The notes beneath the pieces are model-generated. The model was given only the letters and a program-made list of their open reading frames with translations. It did not search any database and was not told where the DNA came from. DNA of 5,089 bases, from NCBI GenBank assembly GCA_030611185.1, contig JAUWQG010000074.1, positions 1 through 5,089 on the forward strand, given 5' to 3'. The translations under genes were made by a program, and so were the position numbers. Of the stretch, positions 1-4,016 are shown piece after piece. This DNA comes from Nitrososphaerota archaeon (GTDB lineage Archaea > Thermoproteota > Nitrososphaeria > Nitrososphaerales > Nitrosopumilaceae). The first letter of the stretch is position 1, and every line of letters begins with the position of its first letter.

Positions 1-362
1 ACATTATAACTCAGACTAAAAACTCTCTTGCCTTTTTGGATGCTTTTCCTTTAACTAAAGGCCACACATTGGTAATTCCAAAGAATCACCATGAAAAAAT
101 TCAAAACATGTCTGTTGAGGAGAATTCTGACTTGTTTTCAACAGTACACAAAATAATCTCAAGGGTTGACAAATTAACTGGAGCGACATTAGTTGCAATA
201 CATAATGGACGAGATGCCGGCCAAGAGATTCCACATGTCCATGTACATTTAGTTCCAAGAAGTCCTGATGATTCAGGCGGTCCGATACATTGTTTGTTTG
301 ATTCTACTTTGAAGGTTTCAGATTCAGAATTAAGTCAAATTTATGACAAATTAAAAGATTAA
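1..362 (+). CDS. HIT-family nucleotide hydrolase/transferase (5' partial)
   Basis: Histidine-triad proteins hydrolyse or transfer nucleoside monophosphates from substrates such as AMP-lysine, AMP-NH2 or dinucleoside polyphosphates, normally as cytosolic homodimers. The triad HVHVH lies at 234-248, preceded by the conserved N-G-R-D-A-G-Q stretch (204-224) and followed by LVPR. An N-terminal block reading LAFLDAFPLTKGHTLVIPK is typical of the family. The frame is open to the left edge (from base 3: IITQTKNSLAFLD...), so the true start is upstream. The TTG at 36 lies inside the conserved LAFLDAFP block and is not a real start. By family length about 15-25 N-terminal residues are missing, which is where the CxxC zinc motif of many HIT proteins sits, so its presence cannot be judged. 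The stop TAA (360-362) directly abuts the stop of the convergent DnaJ-ferredoxin gene. Family assignment is firm; the substrate is unknown. Confidence 0.93.
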   Translation, partial: IITQTKNSLAFLDAFPLTKGHTLVIPKNHHEKIQNMSVEENSDLFSTVHKIISRVDKLTGATLVAIHNGRDAGQEIPHVHVHLVPRSPDDSGGPIHCLFDSTLKVSDSELSQIYDKLKD

Positions 363-1061
363 CTAAAAAGGATACAATTTTTCTTTAGTGTCTTTGTTTT
401 CTACAATAATGGCCTTGGTAGGACATGTCTCTGCCGCACTCATTATTTTGTTGACTCCAGATCCATTTTGATTAATCACTGATGATTTTGGATTCATTTT
501 GGAATTTTTATTAATTGAAAAAACATTTGGTGCTATGGTTTCACAACTGCAACAACCTATGCATAAACTCTCATCAACATCCACAAATAGATTTGGTTGA
601 ACTTTTGGTTCTTTGGCCTTCTCAAACTCTCCATTTCTTCCATCAGGTGTAATTCGAGCATTGTACTCTTCCCAAAAGTTATTTTCATATGCTTTCCAAA
701 ATTCAGGATCTCCTTCTTCAAACTCTCGAGTAAACCTTCCCCAGTTTTCTTCTGGTGTTTCACCTGGTTTTTGCCCTGGTGGTGCCCCCCACTGAGGTTT
801 TCTTTTAAATTGCTCTGTTTTGTTTGAGGGATTTGGAATTGTTGCCTTTTTTCCTTCTTTGTAATATTTTTTTATGGTCTGATATGCCTCTGTTATTTTT
901 TTAAATTGAATCCCCTCTTGCTCCCCCGTATTTTTGTCAGGGTGGAACTCTAGTGCTAATTTTCTATATGCTACTTTGATTTCATCAAAGGATGATTCCG
1001 AGCTGACATTTAGTGTCTGTAATGCTTGGTATGTATTCACTAAATCTCGTATGTTTGTCAT
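363..1061 (-). CDS. DnaJ-ferredoxin fusion protein (J domain plus single-cluster ferredoxin)
   Basis: A 232-residue cytosolic J-domain co-chaperone fused to a ferredoxin. Residues ~10-69 form the J domain, with helix II (EIKVAYRKLALEF), the DnaK-stimulating HPD at 40-42 and helix III (FKKITEAYQTIKKYY). There is no G/F region, zinc finger or classical DnaJ C-terminal domain. Residues ~73-156 are a linker rich in charge and aromatics (W107, F110, F114, F121, W122, Y125, F129, W130, Y133). Residues ~157-232 are a ferredoxin with C167-x2-C170-x2-C173 and C213-P, the pattern of a single [4Fe-4S] cluster; C171 is extra. This architecture is known from Thaumarchaeota and green-plant plastids. The likely partner is DnaK, and the cluster may sense redox state or support Fe-S assembly; that role is inference. 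ATG 1061 is the only sensible start. The gene follows the cupins on the same strand after 32 bases and abuts the HIT gene stop. Confidence 0.93.
   Translation of the reverse strand: MTNIRDLVNTYQALQTLNVSSESSFDEIKVAYRKLALEFHPDKNTGEQEGIQFKKITEAYQTIKKYYKEGKKATIPNPSNKTEQFKRKPQWGAPPGQKPGETPEENWGRFTREFEEGDPEFWKAYENNFWEEYNARITPDGRNGEFEKAKEPKVQPNLFVDVDESLCIGCCSCETIAPNVFSINKNSKMNPKSSVINQNGSGVNKIMSAAETCPTKAIIVENKDTKEKLYPF
365..382 (+). terminator. possible weak terminator after the HIT gene
   Basis: Just past the HIT stop there is AAAAA (365-369), an 8-base spacer and TTTTT (378-382), followed by more pyrimidines (CTTT). Archaeal termination relies mainly on oligo-T tracts, so this could end the HIT transcript. 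It would do so inside the 3' end of the convergent DnaJ-ferredoxin gene. The stem is pure A:T and weak, and runs of this kind are common in DNA this AT-rich. Confidence 0.25.
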
Positions 1062-1066
1062 ATGTT

Positions 1067-1091
1067 AAAAACAATTACAGGCAAAATTGTT
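1067..1091 (-). terminator. hairpin plus T-run between cupin and DnaJ-Fer genes
   Basis: On the minus strand AACAATT and AATTGTT form a perfect 7-base stem with an 8-base loop (TTGCCTGT), and the second arm runs into a T-run (five consecutive T, GTTTTTAAC) ending 5 bases before the DnaJ-Fer ATG. This fills almost the whole gap between the two genes. It could terminate or attenuate the SHOCT/cupin transcript, or mark a separate DnaJ-Fer transcript. The stem is AT-rich and weak, so chance is possible. Confidence 0.35.
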
Positions 1092-1093
1092 GT

Positions 1094-1456
1094 TTATTCT
1101 AAAATTATCTCGTCTTCTGTTTTCCAGGCAGGATCCACAATACACAAGAATCTAAGATCCACCTCACCTGTGTTTTCTATGAATTGCTCTGACATTGGTG
1201 GAACATATATCGAATCGTCTCTTCCAACCGTAAATGATTCACCATTTATCATCATGATTCCCACACCTTCTAGAATATAGTATATTTCTGAGGATTGTAA
1301 TTTATGATGCAGGGATCTTTTTCCTTGTTTTATTGTAAATTGTGCCAAGCTAAATCTTACTCCATTTAGTGTATTGTGAGGATGAAAGTATTGTTTGATT
1401 TTAGTTCCTTCACTTCCATCAACATATGGTATTTCGGAATTTTTTTGAACTGACAT
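1094..1456 (-). CDS. small cupin-domain protein with altered metal site
   Basis: A 120-residue single-domain cupin (double-stranded beta-helix). Motif 1 is at ~45-64: G45, H50, H51, E57 and the turn YYILEG. Motif 2 is at ~78-97: G78, D80, VPP (85-87) and N95-T96-G97. The second His of the usual HxH appears to be Lys52, and the His usually found in motif 2 is Gln91 (PPMSEQFIENTG). I recall small cupins with the same Q and a C-terminal FLCIVDPAW-type ending in other archaea, so this looks like a family trait rather than damage. The site may bind a metal weakly, or bind a ligand without catalysing. Substrate unknown. The gene starts 5 bases after the stop of the upstream cupin and is surely co-transcribed with it. 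No Shine-Dalgarno is visible before ATG 1456. The two cupins share a fold but little sequence, so they are not a recent tandem duplication. Confidence 0.88.
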   Translation of the reverse strand: MSVQKNSEIPYVDGSEGTKIKQYFHPHNTLNGVRFSLAQFTIKQGKRSLHHKLQSSEIYYILEGVGIMMINGESFTVGRDDSIYVPPMSEQFIENTGEVDLRFLCIVDPAWKTEDEIILE

Positions 1457-1461
1457 GAAGA

Positions 1462-1917
1462 CTATACTATTTTTGTCACACTTGATTTAAAGTCTGATTC
1501 GTACCATGTAGTTTTATATTCAGAATTTTTTTTTGGCAAAATATTAATTGCAATATGTGAAAAAGTCTTTTTTTTATTTATAGAACCATGAGTGTGCAAC
1601 GTTTTTGCAGGAATGTATACTGTATCTCCTTCCTTCAAACTAATTTTTTCAGTTCTTTTGATTTTAAAATTGGTTTTAGTAGTCCCATACCTCCTAAAAA
1701 TCTCAAGACTGCCTACCCCTTTAGTGGCAATCAGCACTTGATTTCCATTATGTGCGTGAAGTTTAGTTTTGGCACCATTGTGAAAATAGACGTGATAGAT
1801 TCCTTGCTCTTTTGACTTTATTGTTGATGATACATCTTTCATGTGTACTCTTGCAGTAAACCAATCTGGATTGATTTTTCTTTGATCCCCTGAAGAGTAA
1901 ATGTTTGATTTTTTCAT
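1462..1917 (-). CDS. cupin-domain protein with intact metal-binding motif
   Basis: A 151-residue cupin of the Cupin_2/quercetin-dioxygenase-like type. Motif 1 is KLHAHNGNQVLIATKGVG (52-69), giving ligands H54, H56 and probably Q60 where many cupins have Glu. Motif 2 is EGDTVYIPAKTLHTHG (96-111), giving H108, with H110 nearby. The later FSHIAI (119-124) also fits this subgroup, which includes uncharacterised cupins with HxH...Q...H. The protein probably binds one divalent metal; the reaction cannot be told from sequence. The first ~38 residues (MKKSNIYSSGDQRKINPDWF...) resemble the leading strands of such cupins and carry no signal peptide, so it should be cytosolic. It starts 2 bases after the SHOCT gene stop and ends 5 bases before the next cupin start, the middle position of a tight operon. 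Confidence 0.88.
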   Translation of the reverse strand: MKKSNIYSSGDQRKINPDWFTARVHMKDVSSTIKSKEQGIYHVYFHNGAKTKLHAHNGNQVLIATKGVGSLEIFRRYGTTKTNFKIKRTEKISLKEGDTVYIPAKTLHTHGSINKKKTFSHIAINILPKKNSEYKTTWYESDFKSSVTKIV

Positions 1918-1919
1918 TT

Positions 1920-2285
1920 CTATATTTTTGCCAGTATTTTCTTTTTCTTTTCTTGAAATTCTTTTTCAGTGAGTACTCCTGATTTTTTTAATTTACCTAA
2001 TTTTTCTAGTGTTTTCAAATCATCTTCTACATTAGATGTTGCGTTTTTTGCAGCCAAAATCCCCTCATTTAATTTTGCAGCTCCTTTTTTCTTTAATGAT
2101 TCACTTTCTTTTTCTGCTTTTCTTCTTAATTGGAAACTAGTTTTTTTAGCTTGACCTGCAGCCATCCCTCCAAATTCTACTGCATCATCGAGAATTTCAT
2201 CTGCTTTTTTAATTCCTTCATCAATGGCCTTGTCTGCTCTTTTTAGAAATTTTTCAATATGCCCTGTCTTTTTTTTACTTCCCAT
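1920..2285 (-). CDS. SHOCT-domain, Lys-rich helical protein
   Basis: A 121-residue, highly charged protein (many Lys and Glu) with no membrane segment or signal peptide. Residues ~88-121 are a SHOCT domain, a short C-terminal helical module: LEKLGKLKKSGVLTEKEFQEKKKKIL, with the diagnostic leucines, Gly103, Leu105-Thr106 and the EF pair (109-110). Residues ~8-85 are predicted almost entirely helical with amphipathic spacing (FLKRADKAIDEGIKKADEIL...), broken by a Gly/Ala-rich patch (FGGMAAGQAK, 58-67). SHOCT domains are thought to aid oligomerisation or docking and are attached to many unrelated proteins; no enzyme function is implied. It is the promoter-proximal gene of the minus-strand operon. 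ATG 2285 is supported by a TATA box centred about 27 bases upstream, so the mRNA is probably leaderless. Confidence 0.85.
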   Translation of the reverse strand: MGSKKKTGHIEKFLKRADKAIDEGIKKADEILDDAVEFGGMAAGQAKKTSFQLRRKAEKESESLKKKGAAKLNEGILAAKNATSNVEDDLKTLEKLGKLKKSGVLTEKEFQEKKKKILAKI

Positions 2286-2309
2286 GTATTTTTAAACAAA
2301 ATCTATTGT

Positions 2310-2322
2310 TTTATATTTTTCC
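2310..2322 (-). promoter_or_regulatory. archaeal promoter (BRE + TATA) for the SHOCT/cupin operon
   Basis: The minus strand reads GGAAAAATATAAA: a purine-rich BRE directly followed by a TATAAA box at 2315-2310. The box centre lies about 27 bases before ATG 2285, so transcription should begin at or within a few bases of the start codon. This fits the lack of any Shine-Dalgarno sequence. Confidence 0.6.
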
Positions 2323-2333
2323 AAAAATAGTAG

Positions 2334-2346
2334 AAATGATTCATTT
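2334..2346. promoter_or_regulatory. 13-base perfect inverted repeat, candidate operator
   Basis: AAATGA-T-TCATTT is a perfect palindrome with 6-base arms around one central base. It lies between the two divergent promoters: about 12 bases upstream of the minus-strand BRE and just before the plus-strand TATA element (2349-2355), overlapping where that promoter's BRE would be. A bound dimeric regulator would be placed to block the rightward gene and possibly affect the leftward operon. No regulator gene is in the window. Confidence 0.4.
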
Positions 2347-2348
2347 GG

Positions 2349-2355
2349 TTTAATA
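2349..2355 (+). promoter_or_regulatory. probable TATA element for the 234-residue protein gene
   Basis: TTTAATA at 2349-2355 is centred about 32 bases before the TTG start at 2384, implying a leader of only a few bases. The upstream BRE position (TTTGG) is not purine-rich, so this is a weaker match than the other two promoters. Confidence 0.4.
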
Positions 2356-2383
2356 GCAAGATTTCATCATCTATATTGTAATT

Positions 2384-3088
2384 TTGACACAAAAATATGA
2401 TGCCAAAACGGTAGTATTAAGAAAAGTTGTTGATGAAGAAGAAGCATCTTCAATAATTGAGGATAAAAAAACATCTCTTTTCAAATCTCTATTAACGAAA
2501 CCCAAAAAAGAAGATGTTCATGTTGACTCGATAAAATTATTCCATGAATGCCTGCTGTTAGTTTCAGGCAAGTACATTGCAGATTACTATAGAAAAGCAG
2601 TTCATACCATTTCTGTTGATTCAAACGTCCAGGAAATATCTTTTGGAGGTGGAGTATTTCCAATTAAAGAAAAATCTGGATTTAAACGTGCATTTGTTGG
2701 AAACAGAGGAAAAAACAAAATTGATTTGGCCTTAGAAGAACATGTTTTTGTCGAAGAAGAAGATGAATTGGCCTTTGATCATAATGGCATTGAAGTAAAA
2801 TTTCCATTTAAAATTGATTCAAAAACAATTGAGAATTATCCTGATAAAATTTTAACTGAAAATCCTGACAATGTAAAAAATCCACAAATAACTTTAGCCT
2901 CTGCAGTAGATTTACTAAAAGAATCATTAAAAAAACCACTAGAGTCTGATATTCGAAAATTAAATGATGAGTTTACTTTAAAAGAAATTACCCAAGTTTA
3001 CTTTCCAGTCTATGAGGCCAGACTTAGTGGTCCTAAAAATAAAGTAGGTTTGCTAAGACTAGATGCTGTAAGAAAAAAAATTCTTTAA
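2384..3088 (+). CDS. conserved-looking protein of unknown function, 234 residues
   Basis: I do not recognise this protein with confidence. It is soluble and acidic/lysine-rich, with no signal peptide or membrane segment and a single Cys (C56). After a charged N-terminal stretch (1-47) comes a likely beta-rich section (50-78: SIKLFHECLLLVSGKYIADYY then HTISV), a Gly-rich turn FGGGVFPI (87-94), and a very acidic strand region around VFVEEEDELAF. Helical segments follow (ASAVDLLKESLKKPLE...). The protein ends with QVYFPVYEARLSGP then KVGLLRLDAVRKK, reminiscent of a strand pair seen at the end of some archaeal hypothetical proteins. The start is TTG 2384: the in-frame stop TAG at 2354 and the absence of any ATG or GTG between them leave TTG as the only standard start at this end, and a TATA element lies at a leaderless distance. 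Its stop overlaps the convergent TPR gene end by 4 bases. Confidence 0.8.
   Translation: MTQKYDAKTVVLRKVVDEEEASSIIEDKKTSLFKSLLTKPKKEDVHVDSIKLFHECLLLVSGKYIADYYRKAVHTISVDSNVQEISFGGGVFPIKEKSGFKRAFVGNRGKNKIDLALEEHVFVEEEDELAFDHNGIEVKFPFKIDSKTIENYPDKILTENPDNVKNPQITLASAVDLLKESLKKPLESDIRKLNDEFTLKEITQVYFPVYEARLSGPKNKVGLLRLDAVRKKIL
3070..3085 (-). terminator. oligo-T terminator for the TPR gene
   Basis: Directly after the TPR stop the minus strand reads AAGAATTTTTTTTCTT, an eight-T tract flanked by AAGAA/TTCTT inverted arms. Long T-tracts are the main archaeal termination signal. It lies inside the last codons of the convergent unknown-protein gene, where the same bases encode Arg-Lys-Lys-Ile-Leu. Confidence 0.45.
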
Positions 3089-3906
3089 ATCTTTACCAGT
3101 TTTCTAAATTGCTCATTGTCATGAAGTTTTTCAAATATTTTTTCTTTTTTTGCCCATTCTCTAATGGTTTTACTGTCAAGTGATACAGCTCTTTTTAGCA
3201 AGTCCATCGCCTCTAAATAATTTCCCAAAGCCGCATTACTCCTTGCTTTGGCATAGATGATGTTTGCATTGTCTTTATGTTTTAGCAATATTTTTGTAAA
3301 AATCTCTATTGCCTTTTCATGCCTTTGTAATTCTGCAAGCTCTATTCCTTTATGAAACAAGGCATCCATATGGGCTGGATGTTTTTTGTAGACATTATCA
3401 AAACAATTCAATGCCTCTTCGTGTTTTTTTATTTTCCCAAGAACTATTCCCTTGTAAAACATTGCATTTTGTTTTTTTGAATCAGCGCCAATTGCTTTGT
3501 CTAGATATTCCAAAGCCTCATCGTGCTCTTGTAGTCTATCTAACAAAACTCCTTTGTTAAAATAAGATGAACTATTTTTTGGATCTGCCTTTATTGCCTT
3601 CTCATAGCAATCATTTGCAGCCTGAGTGTCTCCCATTTCCGCCATTGCGATTCCTTTATTGTTGTATGCCTGTGAGTCGTTCTCATTAATTTCTAGGAGT
3701 AAATCAAAGCATGTCACTGCATCTGTGTATTTTTTAATCTGGTTTAGGGCCAGACCTTTGTTGTAGATGGCTGATGCATTTTTTGGGTCTTGTTTGATTA
3801 TTTTATTGAATAATGTAATTGCTCCCTTTGGTTGGTTTTTCTCCATTAGTGACATGGCATGATACATCAAATCTTCTGGATCTTCTTTTGAACCAAACAG
3901 TCCCAT
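3085..3906 (-). CDS. TPR-repeat protein with eight tandem units
   Basis: A 273-residue tetratricopeptide-repeat protein, expected to form a right-handed superhelix that scaffolds protein-protein contacts in the cytosol. Seven units of exactly 34 residues run without gaps: 9-42, 43-76, 77-110, 111-144, 145-178, 179-212 and 213-246. A shorter capping unit follows at 247-273. Each carries the TPR pattern, with Y/F-x-K-G near positions 6-9, A near 20-21 and a closing D-P-K-like turn (QDPK, ADPK, ADSK, LDSK). The N-terminal leader MGLFGSKE has no signal features. Units 2-6 share the strongest similarity (NKGxxL...A), suggesting growth by internal duplication. ATG 3906 is the natural start, since it leaves a short leader before unit 1. 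No enzymatic domain is attached and the partner cannot be named. The final four bases overlap the stop of the convergent neighbour. Confidence 0.93.
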   Translation of the reverse strand: MGLFGSKEDPEDLMYHAMSLMEKNQPKGAITLFNKIIKQDPKNASAIYNKGLALNQIKKYTDAVTCFDLLLEINENDSQAYNNKGIAMAEMGDTQAANDCYEKAIKADPKNSSSYFNKGVLLDRLQEHDEALEYLDKAIGADSKKQNAMFYKGIVLGKIKKHEEALNCFDNVYKKHPAHMDALFHKGIELAELQRHEKAIEIFTKILLKHKDNANIIYAKARSNAALGNYLEAMDLLKRAVSLDSKTIREWAKKEKIFEKLHDNEQFRKLVKI

Positions 3907-3977
3907 GATTTATCCCAATTGATATCTGTAATGAAAGTTTAGATTTTTTTGAAAAATAAAGAATCATCTTAATTGTA

Positions 3978-3991
3978 CGGAAGTTTAAATA
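3978..3991 (+). promoter_or_regulatory. archaeal promoter (BRE + box A) for the secreted protein gene
   Basis: CGGAAG (BRE-like) runs straight into TTTAAATA (3984-3991), close to the archaeal consensus. Its centre is about 29 bases before TTG 4017, so the mRNA should start only a few bases before the start codon. The position supports TTG 4017 over the internal ATG at 4044. Confidence 0.65.
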
Positions 3992-4016
3992 GATATGACC
4001 TTCAAGAAATGCTCAC

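Noticed and set aside
36..38. TTG at 36 as the start of the HIT gene
   Set aside because: The frame stays open to base 1 and the residues before it (KNSLAF) belong to the conserved HIT N-terminal block; the real start is outside the window.
557..827. Open frames at 557-763 (-) and 597-827 / 613-795 (+)
   Set aside because: They are shadows inside the DnaJ-ferredoxin gene, with compositions that only mirror its Lys/Phe-rich codons.
1062..1280. Plus-strand 72-residue open frame at 1062-1280
   Set aside because: It is antisense to the cupin gene, whose motifs are clear, and has no family features.
1485..1492. CTTTAAAT on the minus strand as an internal promoter for the downstream cupin
   Set aside because: It sits inside the upstream cupin coding region about 31 bases before the start; plausible spacing, but the two genes are 5 bases apart and one short AT match is not enough.
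1510..1535. Long T-run on the plus strand around 1526-1535 as a terminator
   Set aside because: No plus-strand gene precedes it; on the minus strand it encodes Lys codons in the cupin protein.
3934..3990. AAGTTTA repeated at 3936-3942 and 3981-3987 as a regulatory direct repeat, and CTAAAC on the minus strand as the TPR promoter
   Set aside because: The second copy is explained by box A of the rightward promoter; the first is a poor TATA match and only 7 bases long in very AT-rich DNA.
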